From Maribacter sp. ACAM166 (GTDB taxonomy: Bacteria > Bacteroidota > Bacteroidia > Flavobacteriales > Flavobacteriaceae), in contig NZ_VAUW01000011.1 of NCBI RefSeq assembly GCF_005771495.1, forward strand, positions 62,001 to 126,000: a stretch of DNA of 64,000 nucleotides. The letters run 5' to 3'. Position numbers and translations under genes: made by a program. The notes beneath the pieces were generated by a model. That model did not search any database. It saw only the letters and a program-made list of their open reading frames with translations, and was not told where the DNA came from. How positions within the stretch are numbered: the first letter of the stretch is position 1; every line of letters begins with the position of its first letter. Of this stretch, positions 8,901 through 16,038 are shown piece by piece.

Positions 8901-9695
8901 AGAACGATAACTAAGTTCTTTCTGGAAAGTGATTTCTGCGTTGGAAAGGACTAATTCATTTGCTTGTTTTTCTTTCTCTTTATTTTGAAAGGCAAGTTCT
9001 TTGTTGACAATAATTAACTCATCTGCTCGTTTTTCTTCCTCTTGATTTTGAAAGGCAAGCTCTTCATTGGCACTAATTAATTCATCTGCTCTTTTTTCTT
9101 CCTCTTCATTTTGAAGAGTAAGTTCTTTGTTGGCAAGAACTAACTCATCTGCTCGTTTTTCTTCCTCTTCATTTTGAAGGGCTCGTTCTGTAACATCTCG
9201 CCCTACTCCTAATACACCAGTGATTACGCCATTAGTATTACGACGTGTATTTAAGTTTAATAAAAGCACTAAACGCTTTCCTTCTTTGGTAAATACAGGC
9301 AGCTCATAGTTGGCAGTCTCTTTTCCAAGTAAAGCATCGTCCAATATTTTTAGTGCTGCTTCTTGGTAGTCTTCGGCAATATATTGTGTTAGACCTTTGC
9401 CTAACATTTCTGCTCTTTTAAATCCAGAAAGTTTTTCACTAGCCTGATTCCACTCATTTACAAGCCTTTTGCTATCGATACCAAAAACAGGAACGTTGGC
9501 CGTTTTAATAAACTGTCTTAATTCGGTTGCAATGGATTCTGATGCAGTTCTCAGTTTATCTATTTCTTCTAAAGATTGAATTGATTTGGAAAGCTCTATA
9601 CTTTTTTCTGTAGCTATACGCTCTGCCTCTTGCCTTGCTTCTTTCTCTATTTTTAGGGCTTTTTCAAGTAATTGTATCTTCAAACCAGTATTCAT
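5970..9695 (-). CDS. Large soluble multi-PAS sensor histidine kinase
   Basis: This kinase has 1241 residues and no signal peptide or membrane helix, so it should sense cytoplasmic signals. A coiled coil (residues 5-58) leads to PAS1 (about 61-170). A coiled coil of four 21-residue repeats (173-256) leads to PAS2 (about 272-385). Then come five near-identical 117-residue PAS repeats (389-973), each running from QASQYARSLIEASLDPL to RDVTAQK. A coiled coil connects to the HisKA helix with H1027 (SHEFRTPLS), and the ATPase domain follows with an N-box (NLMGNAIKFS), G1 (DYGIGI), an F-box (IFQPFTRGEN) and G2 (GTGLGLSIV). All kinase motifs are intact. It is first in a minus-strand run with receiver genes and has a good promoter at 9749-9779. 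The ligand or cofactor is not visible. Seven PAS domains, five of them almost copies, is unusual. Confidence 0.92.
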   Translation of the reverse strand: MNTGLKIQLLEKALKIEKEARQEAERIATEKSIELSKSIQSLEEIDKLRTASESIATELRQFIKTANVPVFGIDSKRLVNEWNQASEKLSGFKRAEMLGKGLTQYIAEDYQEAALKILDDALLGKETANYELPVFTKEGKRLVLLLNLNTRRNTNGVITGVLGVGRDVTERALQNEEEEKRADELVLANKELTLQNEEEEKRADELISANEELAFQNQEEEKRADELIIVNKELAFQNKEKEKQANELVLSNAEITFQKELSYRSEMESIAHDLTLLIETVNAPIFGIDSKGLVNTWNRASEKITGFTKDDVLGKNLVQTYVTEEHRESVKKVLDDALLGKETANYQLPLFTKDGQPVLVLLNSSTRRDAKGEITGVLGVGQDITEQRQASQYARSLIEASLDPLVTISPEGKITDVNNASVKVTGVPRDALIGTDFSNYFTEPEKARTGYKKVFDEGSVSDYPLTILDKKGKLTDVLYNASVYRDDKGNVLGVFAAARDVTAQKQASQYARSLIEASLDPLVTISPEGIITDVNDASEKITGVPRDALIGTDFSNYFTEPKKARTGYKKVFDEGSVSDYPLTIRDKKGKLTDVLYNASVYRDDKGNVLGVFAAARDVTAQKQASQYARSLIEASLDPLVTISPEGIITDVNDASEKITGVTRDALIGTDFSNYFTAPEKARTGYKKVFDEGSVSDYPLTIRDRKGKLTDVLYNASVYRDDKGNVLGVFAAARDVTAQKQASQYARSLIEASLDPLVTISPEGVITDVNDASEKITGVPRDALIGTDFSNYFTEPEKARTGYKKVFDEGSVSDYPLTILDKKGKLTDVLYNASVYRDDKGNVLGVFAAARDVTAQKQASQYARSLIEASLDPLVTISPEGIITDVNDASEKITGVTRDALIGTDFSNYFTEPKKARTGYKKVFDEGSVSDYPLTIRDKKGKLTDVLYNASVYRDNKGNVLGVFAAARDVTELNAQNKQKEKWVNELANTKVELELKVDERTLELNEALKKEKELSELKSKFVSTASHEFRTPLSAINFAAGSIKKYWAKMEPSMVDKKLNKIEDQVKHMTKLLDDILVVGQADAGKTRYKPLYVNLGDFINEIIEEVYSSHEKSHEIVLIDHEELKNSDILIDEKLGRNIFINLMGNAIKFSPDAKKVTIEFSSEKNYVLISITDYGIGIPQSEFENIFQPFTRGENVDLIQGTGLGLSIVKEAIEAMGGKIIVTSTIGNGTCFIVKIAKN
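6777..8531 (-). repeat. Five tandem 351-bp PAS-encoding repeats
   Basis: Five in-frame units of 351 bp (117 codons) lie end to end inside the PAS kinase gene, with unit starts at 8531, 8180, 7829, 7478 and 7127. At protein level the units differ at only a few positions: KIT/IIT/VIT, VPRD/VTRD, TEPE/TEPK/TAPE, ILDKK/IRDKK/IRDRK, and an asparagine for an aspartate in unit 5. Differences at DNA level are also sparse and are shuffled between units. That suggests recent duplication or gene conversion and a likely copy-number-variable site. Confidence 0.95.
8928..9179 (-). repeat. Four 63-bp coiled-coil repeats
   Basis: Four tandem 21-codon units encode the pattern LQNEEEEKRADELVLANKEL with small changes (residues 173-256 of the PAS kinase). 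Three heptads per unit predict a continuous coiled coil between PAS1 and PAS2, able to pass a rotation or register shift between the sensory domains of a dimer. Confidence 0.85.
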
Positions 9696-9748
9696 TTTAT
9701 TAACTATTAACTCGACGTTTTTACTATCAGTATCGTATTCATATGTAT

Positions 9749-9779
9749 CAATTATACGCTGAACTGTATTTAAGGCAAA
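9749..9779 (-). promoter_or_regulatory. Predicted promoter of the PAS kinase/receiver locus
   Basis: Read on the minus strand, TTTG (9776-9779) is followed after 19 bases by TATAATTG (9749-9756). This matches the Bacteroidota primary-sigma consensus TTTG-N19-TAnnTTTG with one mismatch in the -7 box. It lies 54 bases upstream of the kinase start codon. Confidence 0.5.
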
Positions 9780-9930
9780 CTTAATATTTTCGAAAAATAC
9801 AAAAATTAATATATATTTAAACCTTTATTTCTGTCAATATATGAAGAATTTTCTTACTCATAATAATAGAATACTATTTTAGGTATATCGTACCAGACCT
9901 GAAACTGTACTAGAAAGTAGGATAAAGCAT

Positions 9931-9970
9931 TAAAAAAACAAAAGCTCATCTACATTAGATGAGCTTTTGT
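9931..9970 (-). terminator. Rho-independent terminator of the hmuR-hmuY transcript
   Basis: A perfect 15-bp stem (arms 9938-9952 and 9956-9970) has a 3-base loop. On the minus strand it is followed by a run of seven T residues (A-run at 9932-9938 on the plus strand). It lies 25 bases beyond the HmuY stop codon, as expected for the end of that operon. Confidence 0.85.
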
Positions 9971-9995
9971 ACAAACAACTTAAACTAAAACAAAC

Positions 9996-10649
9996 TTATT
10001 TAAATGTCGTTTCCCCTTCATTTGGGTTATAGACATAATTAAAGGTATAATATAGAGATGCATCAATCATACCATCTGGCGTTGTCGGTGCATCTTCATA
10101 GTAGCTAAGTAACTCAACTTTTGAGAAGTTTCCTTCCGTAGTTTTAAAAACAAAAACTTTACCAGGAATGGCAGAAATTATATGCGTCTGAGGGTTGTAA
10201 TTGTACCATCCGTTATCACTCCCAGTTGGGATTGCGAATGATGCATCGGCATCTTGGTTAAATGTAAGTCCTTCTGCAGAGGTTACACTATCAAAAGTTC
10301 CGGTAACTATTGCGACACCAGCATTTCCATTACGGGCAGGCTCTTCGGCAGTACCAGATTCAGCGCCTCCATTTACGGCAATTGTAGTTCCTCTAAATGC
10401 GATGTCCCAATCGGTATCGCTGGTAGTTGGTAAGCCTGTCTCAAAATCAAACTTGGCAAATTCGCCACCTACGGGTTGCCCTTGTCCGCCAGTTTGTGGC
10501 GCATGTAAGTTGCTCACTTTTTCTGCTTGTATTAGCACTGCTGCTGGGGTGTTGTCATCGACATTACTGCAAGATGTGAATACTAGTGTTAAAAATGCTC
10601 CTAAAAAAATGTTCTTCGTCATGGGTTTTGGAATTGAAAACCTGCTCAT
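9996..10649 (-). CDS. hmuY: HmuY-like haem-binding lipoprotein
   Basis: This predicted outer-membrane lipoprotein has up to 217 residues. The N-terminus has a hydrophobic stretch and lipobox (LVFTSC, lipidated C27). The start could be the ATG at 10649 or, giving a more usual signal peptide (MTKNIFLGAFL), the ATG at 10622. The mature part has HmuY-family features: a WDIAFRGTTI block near residues 81-90, and a C-terminal HIISAIPGKVFVFKTTEG segment followed by FSKVELLSYY. In Porphyromonas, HmuY takes haem from host proteins and hands it to HmuR. The axial haem histidines of that protein cannot be placed with certainty here. It lies 11 bases after the HmuR-like receptor and ends at a strong terminator, so the pair forms an operon. 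Confidence 0.85.
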   Translation of the reverse strand: MSRFSIPKPMTKNIFLGAFLTLVFTSCSNVDDNTPAAVLIQAEKVSNLHAPQTGGQGQPVGGEFAKFDFETGLPTTSDTDWDIAFRGTTIAVNGGAESGTAEEPARNGNAGVAIVTGTFDSVTSAEGLTFNQDADASFAIPTGSDNGWYNYNPQTHIISAIPGKVFVFKTTEGNFSKVELLSYYEDAPTTPDGMIDASLYYTFNYVYNPNEGETTFK

Positions 10650-10660
10650 TGTCAGGTAGG

Positions 10661-12766
10661 TTAGAATTGATAATTTAATTTTAAGTATCCTTGAATTCCC
10701 GGCATGGTCGGGATATTGTTATCGGTATAGTCCAAAAGATTATTTGCTCCTACCTGTAGTGTGAAATTTTGATAAAAAGTTTTGCCAGCGGCTACATTTA
10801 TTGTTACGAATCCATCAATAAAACTGGTGTCGTATGTATCGATAAGCCCATTGCCATTGGTATCGAATTGAGCATATTTACTTCTATAAAGAAGCCGTAG
10901 ATTAAGGTTTGTTTTAGCGGAAGCGATATCATAAAACACTTTGAAGTTGGCATTGTGCCGCGAGCGATTTACGAGTCCGAAATAATCGGATTGGGAGACT
11001 GCTACGGCCTGACTTGTAGATGGATCACGTATAAATACTTGTCCATCGTCCACATCTTGTTTTTTCTTCTTATCGTAAGCATATAAAAGCTGATAGCCGG
11101 TACTTACATGTACAAAATCTGATACTTTATACCGCGAATTCACTTCGAACCCGGTGGTATAGATTTCATCAAAATTGATATAGCTGAATACATTTTGACC
11201 GTTTGTTTTACGAGCAATAATGCGTGTGTCGATAAGGTTCTTAAAATCGTTTCTAAAAAAATTCAATTCAACATTGCTTTTCCCTTCGGTATAGGCAAAA
11301 CCTATATTGTAGCCAATAGAACTTTCGGCTTCTAAAGGGGTGTTGAGATCATCTTCTGATGCAAGAATATCAAGAATCTGATTTTGTTTATCAAGCTCTT
11401 GTAATTTATCGAATACCACATTATACCCAAGAACGGTATAGCCTACTGCCGAGTTCGTGAAGTCGAAATACAACTGTCTAAAATCGGGAGCCTTAAAGCC
11501 ATAACCTACTGAAGCTTTTACGGCAAAAGCATTGGTTAATTTATAACGCATAGCCAATTTCGGACTAAATTGATTACTGTATTCTGAGTGATTGTCAAAG
11601 CGAGCACCAGTAATTATATTCAATCGTTCTATCAAATTAAAATCATACTGAGCATATAGGTATTGCGACGTAAATTGTACGGTTTCATCAAAATAGGTTC
11701 TGCTTAATTCATCATATTGAAAACCTAACCCTGTTGTAAGTGTTCCCGATTTCCAACCTACGGTTTCACTTTGTTCAATTGGGGTAAATTTATAGCTACC
11801 ACGAATTTCTGGGCGAAATAGTTTTTGGTAGAAATCACTATCACTTAAAATAGCTGTAGTAATAGGGTCTGCCAATAACTCTTTGGCGGTGTAATTGGTG
11901 TAATACAGTTCGTATGCAGTAGTAAGTTTCTTATTCCATTTGTGGTCGAGTCGTGCGTGTGCGTTCCATTCTCGTTCTTTTGTGTCACCCTCATACTGTA
12001 TACTATCTACCGGAAAGCCAGCATCTTGTTTTTGGTCATAAAATCGGGCAGAAGTGAATAGGGATAGCTTTTCATTAAAATCATAATACAAGCGTCCATT
12101 TAGTGTATAATTCTCAAACGGATTAACAGTCTGTCCTTTAGTATCATTATCTCGGTCATAGCCGTTACTTGAAAATCGATTGGCAAAAAAGCCATACCTA
12201 AATTTTTTAAAAACTTGTTTTAGGTCTAGATTAATATCTTGTTGCGTGTAACTACCAATACGGTATGATACATTTCCGTTCAATACATTCGATGTTGGTT
12301 TTTCGGTAATAATATTGATGACACCGCCCAAAGCCTCAGAACCGTAAAGACTACTTGACGGGCCTTTGACAACTTCAATCTGTTTGATGTTGCCTATAGT
12401 AAGTCGACTTAAATCAAAATTACCAGCACTTCTACCTACAAGGGGAACACCATTCATTAGTATAAGTATGTAGTCGGATGCGATACCTTGAATCTGTACA
12501 CCTTTAAATCCGCTTTCATCGGTGACAGTTATAATACCAGTCTGTTCATTTAAAATTTCATCTAATCGGATGCTACCTGACTGTAGAATCTTCTTTTTTC
12601 CAATTAGGGTCACAGGTAGTGGTAGAGATGATAGTTGTCTACGCGTTCGTGTTGCTGTTACAATTACCTCTTCTAGCACTTGTGAGGGAGTATTTTCATC
12701 TTCTGCTTGAGCAGTGACAAACTGAAAGCCTATAATTAGTAAGAGGGACGTAAAGCGAAATTGCAT
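10661..12766 (-). CDS. hmuR: TonB-dependent outer-membrane receptor, HmuR-like (haem/iron)
   Basis: This receptor has 701 residues, a signal peptide (cleavage near VTAQAED) and the TonB-box-like segment VIVTATRTRR. The plug runs over about residues 45-160 (VTLIGKKKI, LMNGVPLVGRSAG, IEVVKGPSSSLYGSEALGGV), followed by a 22-strand-type barrel ending in LKLNYQF. A GFKAPDFRQLYF segment in the barrel resembles the FRAP region of haem receptors. The adjacent HmuY gene supports haem or haem-protein as substrate, taken up with energy from TonB. Another iron chelate is possible. It is first in its operon, with a TATATTTG -7 box at 12799-12806 (minus strand) and a palindrome upstream that fits iron-dependent repression. 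Confidence 0.88.
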   Translation of the reverse strand: MQFRFTSLLLIIGFQFVTAQAEDENTPSQVLEEVIVTATRTRRQLSSLPLPVTLIGKKKILQSGSIRLDEILNEQTGIITVTDESGFKGVQIQGIASDYILILMNGVPLVGRSAGNFDLSRLTIGNIKQIEVVKGPSSSLYGSEALGGVINIITEKPTSNVLNGNVSYRIGSYTQQDINLDLKQVFKKFRYGFFANRFSSNGYDRDNDTKGQTVNPFENYTLNGRLYYDFNEKLSLFTSARFYDQKQDAGFPVDSIQYEGDTKEREWNAHARLDHKWNKKLTTAYELYYTNYTAKELLADPITTAILSDSDFYQKLFRPEIRGSYKFTPIEQSETVGWKSGTLTTGLGFQYDELSRTYFDETVQFTSQYLYAQYDFNLIERLNIITGARFDNHSEYSNQFSPKLAMRYKLTNAFAVKASVGYGFKAPDFRQLYFDFTNSAVGYTVLGYNVVFDKLQELDKQNQILDILASEDDLNTPLEAESSIGYNIGFAYTEGKSNVELNFFRNDFKNLIDTRIIARKTNGQNVFSYINFDEIYTTGFEVNSRYKVSDFVHVSTGYQLLYAYDKKKKQDVDDGQVFIRDPSTSQAVAVSQSDYFGLVNRSRHNANFKVFYDIASAKTNLNLRLLYRSKYAQFDTNGNGLIDTYDTSFIDGFVTINVAAGKTFYQNFTLQVGANNLLDYTDNNIPTMPGIQGYLKLNYQF

Positions 12767-12798
12767 TGTATTTATTTAGAATTAATCTTAATAGCGAG

Positions 12799-12848
12799 CA
12801 AATATAATAACTATTCTTATTTAGAATAAATAAAAATAGTTATTTTTG
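12799..12848. promoter_or_regulatory. Divergent promoter region with nested palindromic operator
   Basis: Two exact TAnnTTTG -7 boxes face away from each other: TATATTTG on the minus strand (12799-12806) for hmuR and TATTTTTG on the plus strand (12841-12848) for the gene at 12881. Between them lies a perfect outer inverted repeat (TAACTATT 12808-12815, AATAGTTA 12835-12842) enclosing a second one (TATTCT 12812-12817, AGAATA 12823-12828). A regulator bound here would cover the upstream promoter parts of both genes at once. A Fur-like iron repressor is the natural candidate from the gene content. That identity is inferred. Confidence 0.6.
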
Positions 12849-12880
12849 GCACCGAACCTAAAAAAAATAAATCATACCTA

Positions 12881-13786
12881 ATGAGAACACCTTTACATAC
12901 ACTATTGGCACTATTGGTTTCGATAAGTGTCTTTTCACAAAAACAAAAATTGAAAGAAGACCGCAACGCAATTAAGAATATGTGTGGTTGTTATGAAGTA
13001 ACCTTCAACTTCGCAGAAACCTTCAACTATAGTAATGATTCTCTGTATAAACCATCAAAAATGAAAATTGATAAAGGTTTAGAATGGGCGCAATTAATTA
13101 TCGATGAAGATGATAAGCTTTCTATTCAGCATTTACTTCAAGTGGGGAATCCTGCAGAGCCCTATATTGTTAAACACTGGCGCCAAGATTGGTTGTTTGA
13201 GAACACAGATCAATATTCTTATAATTCAGATAACACGTGGACATATTCTAAATTACCTGCGGCTGAAGTAAAAGGGCAATGGACACAAAAAGTGTATCAA
13301 GTAGATGACAGTCCGCGGTACGAAGGTTCATCAACTTGGGTACATGTAGATGGAAAAAGCTATTGGGAAAATACGGCCGATGCACCAATGCCTAGACGTG
13401 AATACACTACAAGAAGTGATTATAATTTGACCGTTCGTGGCAACCGTCAAGAAATTACTGATTATGGTTGGTTGCATGATCAAGATAATGCTAAAGTAAT
13501 TCGTGAGCCTGGTAAAGAAGATGTTCTACTGGCAAAGGAAAAAGGATATAATACGTATGTAAAGGTGGATGACAGTACATGTGCCGCTGCGGCTAATTGG
13601 TGGAAAGAGAATACTGATAAATGGACATTGGTGCGTTCAAAATGGGATGATGTCTATGGTCGTAACCAAAATTTAACTCTAGAAGAAAAGGTGGATAATA
13701 AAGTGTTGTACAAATATCTTTTTGATGATGAGTATGACGAACAAACCGAAATTGAAACTGTTATCGAATCTTTTGTAAAAAAATAA
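12881..13786 (+). CDS. DUF6607-like secreted protein
   Basis: This exported protein has 301 residues and a signal peptide (MRTPLHTLLALLVSISVFSQ). It is followed by the characteristic MCGCYEVTFNFAETF block near residue 34, then a Trp-rich body (HWRQDWLFEN, TYSKLPAAEVKGQW, GWLHDQDNAKV). I associate this pattern with DUF6607, seen in Bacteroidota and gammaproteobacteria near TonB-linked iron genes. The family's biochemical role is not known to me. The two cysteines of MCGCY could bind metal or form a disulfide. It is the first gene of a rightward set with the ankyrin, DUF2271 and PepSY-flavoprotein genes. It shares a control region with hmuR, so an accessory role in haem/iron use is likely. Confidence 0.75.
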   Translation: MRTPLHTLLALLVSISVFSQKQKLKEDRNAIKNMCGCYEVTFNFAETFNYSNDSLYKPSKMKIDKGLEWAQLIIDEDDKLSIQHLLQVGNPAEPYIVKHWRQDWLFENTDQYSYNSDNTWTYSKLPAAEVKGQWTQKVYQVDDSPRYEGSSTWVHVDGKSYWENTADAPMPRREYTTRSDYNLTVRGNRQEITDYGWLHDQDNAKVIREPGKEDVLLAKEKGYNTYVKVDDSTCAAAANWWKENTDKWTLVRSKWDDVYGRNQNLTLEEKVDNKVLYKYLFDDEYDEQTEIETVIESFVKK

Positions 13787-13790
13787 GAAA

Positions 13791-15290
13791 ATGAATAGAG
13801 TAAAACAAATAGCGGTAGTCGCTTTATTAGTTGTGAGCTTTGTAAGTACAGCCCAACAAAAGAATGAATTACATAATCGAGATTTTTGGAAAGGGAATCC
13901 AGATATAGCAGCTGTAAAACAAAAAATTTCAGAAGGTAATAATCCAACGGCATTTAATGACAATGCTTTTGATGCAACAACCTTTGCCTTGTTGGGAAAA
14001 GTAGATGTTGAGGTGTTAAAGTATTTAGTATCCTTAGAAGGGAATTCTATTGACAAGAAAACGCACGATAGCCGAATTTATTTACATTGGGCAGGTTATG
14101 CTGGCAATGTTGATTTGGTTAAGTATCTGCTTGACGAAGGTTCTTCAGTAACGGCCTTAGATAGTCACCGATATACACCGCTTGCGTTTGCAGCAAACGC
14201 AGGTTCAACAAATCCTGTTGTATATGAAACATTTGAAAAGAAAGGGGTAAATCTAGCTAATGAGAAAAATAATCATGGCGCAAACTTATTGCTGATGGTG
14301 GCTTCTTCGCTTGAAAATGAGAAAGAATTAGATTTCTTTTTGTCTAAAGGGATGGAACTAGATAGTAAAGATGACGATGGAAATGGAATATTTAATTATG
14401 CTTCCAAAAAAGGCAACATAGATTTCTTAAAACTACTCGTTAATAAAGGGGTTGATTATAAGTCTCTAAACAATAAAGGTGGTAATGCTTTTCTTTTTGC
14501 AACGCAAGGTGGTCGTGGGTCTAGTAATCCATTAGCAGTTTATGACTATTTAAAAAGTCTAGGTTTAGAACCAAATATCGTTACCAAAGAAGGTAGTACA
14601 CCTTTGCATAGACTAGCGAGCAATAATAAGGATACAGCTATTTTTGAACTCTTTCTTTCTGCTGGTGCAGATGTGAATCAAAAGGACGAAGAAGGAAATA
14701 CACCATTTCTTAATGCCGCTTCTCGAAATGAATTGGCTCAAGTGAAACTACTTTCTAAGGATGTAAAAGATTTCAACGTAGCGAATACAAATGGTCAGAC
14801 GGCTTTAATGCTTGCCGTGGAGAATAATCAAGCTGATGTGGTTGAATTTTTACTACAAAATGAAGCTGATATTTTAGTAAAGGATGCTAAAGGCAATACA
14901 CTTGCGTATTATTTGGCAGAATCATTTGATACTAGAAAGACGGAAGCTTTTGATGCCAAATTGAAGTTACTTCAAGAAAAAGGGGTTGCATTCAATACCG
15001 CACAGTCTGAAGGAAATATATTGTACCATATTGCTGCCAAAAACAATGATTTTGCGTTGTTAAAAAGGATTTCTGATATTGATATTGATATCAATACTAA
15101 AAATGACGACGGACTAACGGCATTGCATTTGGCAGCCATGAAAGCCGAGAATGATGAGATGTTGAAATACCTTATTTCAAAAGGAGCTGATACAAAAGTA
15201 ACGACCGATTTTGAAGAAACGGTTTATGATTTGGCAAGTGAAAATGAATTATTAAAAAATGGGCAAATCTCATTGAGCTTTTTAAAGTAG
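13791..15290 (+). CDS. Secreted ankyrin-repeat protein
   Basis: This protein has 499 residues and a cleavable signal peptide (VALLVVSFVSTAQQ, residues 9-22), so the repeats should lie in the periplasm, which is less usual than cytoplasmic ankyrins. About ten ankyrin-type units run from residue 50 to the C-terminus, for example IYLHWAGYAGNVDLVKYLL, GSTPLHRLAS, GQTALMLAVENNQADVVEFL and GLTALHLAAMKAENDEMLKY. It starts 4 bases after the DUF6607-like gene and must be co-transcribed with it. Its likely job is binding a protein partner of the iron-uptake machinery. No catalytic motif is visible. A gap of 113 bases to the next gene may hold an internal regulatory or processing signal. Confidence 0.85.
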   Translation: MNRVKQIAVVALLVVSFVSTAQQKNELHNRDFWKGNPDIAAVKQKISEGNNPTAFNDNAFDATTFALLGKVDVEVLKYLVSLEGNSIDKKTHDSRIYLHWAGYAGNVDLVKYLLDEGSSVTALDSHRYTPLAFAANAGSTNPVVYETFEKKGVNLANEKNNHGANLLLMVASSLENEKELDFFLSKGMELDSKDDDGNGIFNYASKKGNIDFLKLLVNKGVDYKSLNNKGGNAFLFATQGGRGSSNPLAVYDYLKSLGLEPNIVTKEGSTPLHRLASNNKDTAIFELFLSAGADVNQKDEEGNTPFLNAASRNELAQVKLLSKDVKDFNVANTNGQTALMLAVENNQADVVEFLLQNEADILVKDAKGNTLAYYLAESFDTRKTEAFDAKLKLLQEKGVAFNTAQSEGNILYHIAAKNNDFALLKRISDIDIDINTKNDDGLTALHLAAMKAENDEMLKYLISKGADTKVTTDFEETVYDLASENELLKNGQISLSFLK

Positions 15291-15403
15291 TCTGAAAGTC
15301 AATAACTTGCCAGCCGAAAGGCGAGTGGGTATTTAATTTAATAATGGCAATACCAGCCGATATAATCAGATATATTTTAACTGGTTAGCGAATTTTTATA
15401 TAG

Positions 15404-15889
15404 ATGAAAAAATTAATCAAATTTATTCCAGTAATTTTATTAGCAGGGTCATTATTGACTGCATTTACCACAGTAGATAAGCAACCCGTTAAATGTCTTA
15501 TTCAATTAACGAATTATAGTGGCGAAGGTGCTTATATAGTGGTTTCGATTGTTAATGCCGAAGAGAACTATGAAGAGACTTTGTATGTCATAGGGAAAGA
15601 TAGCGAGTGGTATAGTGAGATAACCGAATGGTGGAAGTTTTACGGAAAGAACCGTCCGAATATAGATGCTATTTCTGGCGAAACCATAAGCGGGGGCGAA
15701 CGTACTTTGTCTGTATTACAAATACCAATCGATAAAATCGATAAAGGATACAGTCTGCGATTTGAAACTTCTGTTGAAGATCAAGGGTACTTCGCAGATG
15801 ATATTCAATTTGAGTTGACTTCGGATAATTTAAAAACAAAAGTAGAAGGAAAAGGATTCATTCGTTACGTGCGTATGCTTCCACAATAG
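15404..15889 (+). CDS. DUF2271-like periplasmic protein
   Basis: This exported protein has 161 residues with an N-terminal signal (FIPVILLAGSLLTAFTTV). The body is a predicted beta-sandwich with the DUF2271-like region INAEENYEETLYV to SGETISGGERTLSVLQIP and FETSVEDQGYFADDIQFEL near the C-terminus. DUF2271 proteins are usually encoded beside PepSY-TM reductases, and this one precedes such a gene. A role in presenting or binding the substrate of that reductase is plausible but unproven. The N-terminal KCLIQLTNYSG contains the only cysteine of the mature part. Confidence 0.75.
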   Translation: MKKLIKFIPVILLAGSLLTAFTTVDKQPVKCLIQLTNYSGEGAYIVVSIVNAEENYEETLYVIGKDSEWYSEITEWWKFYGKNRPNIDAISGETISGGERTLSVLQIPIDKIDKGYSLRFETSVEDQGYFADDIQFELTSDNLKTKVEGKGFIRYVRMLPQ

Positions 15890-15910
15890 AAAGAACAATT
15901 AAAGTAGTGA

Positions 15911-15954
15911 TACATGTTTCGGAATAGCTATGAAATGATATTTCGGAACATGTA
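15911..15954 (+). other. Intergenic RNA hairpin
   Basis: Arms 15911-15925 and 15940-15954 form a 15-bp stem (two G-U wobbles as RNA) with outer sequences TACATGTT and AACATGTA and a 14-base loop. No T-run follows, so it is not a simple terminator. It stands between the DUF2271 and PepSY-flavoprotein genes and could be an attenuator, a processing site or an operator. Confidence 0.4.
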
Positions 15955-16038
15955 AATTATAACGGACTATTTCTTTTCTAAGAGTATGCTTAAAAGGAAA
16001 ATTTAATACCAACAGCACAACTAATATAACTTCTTTTT

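Noticed and set aside
13654-14056. Minus-strand open frames under the DUF6607/ankyrin junction
   Set aside because: They overlap each other and two well-supported plus-strand genes and show no family features.
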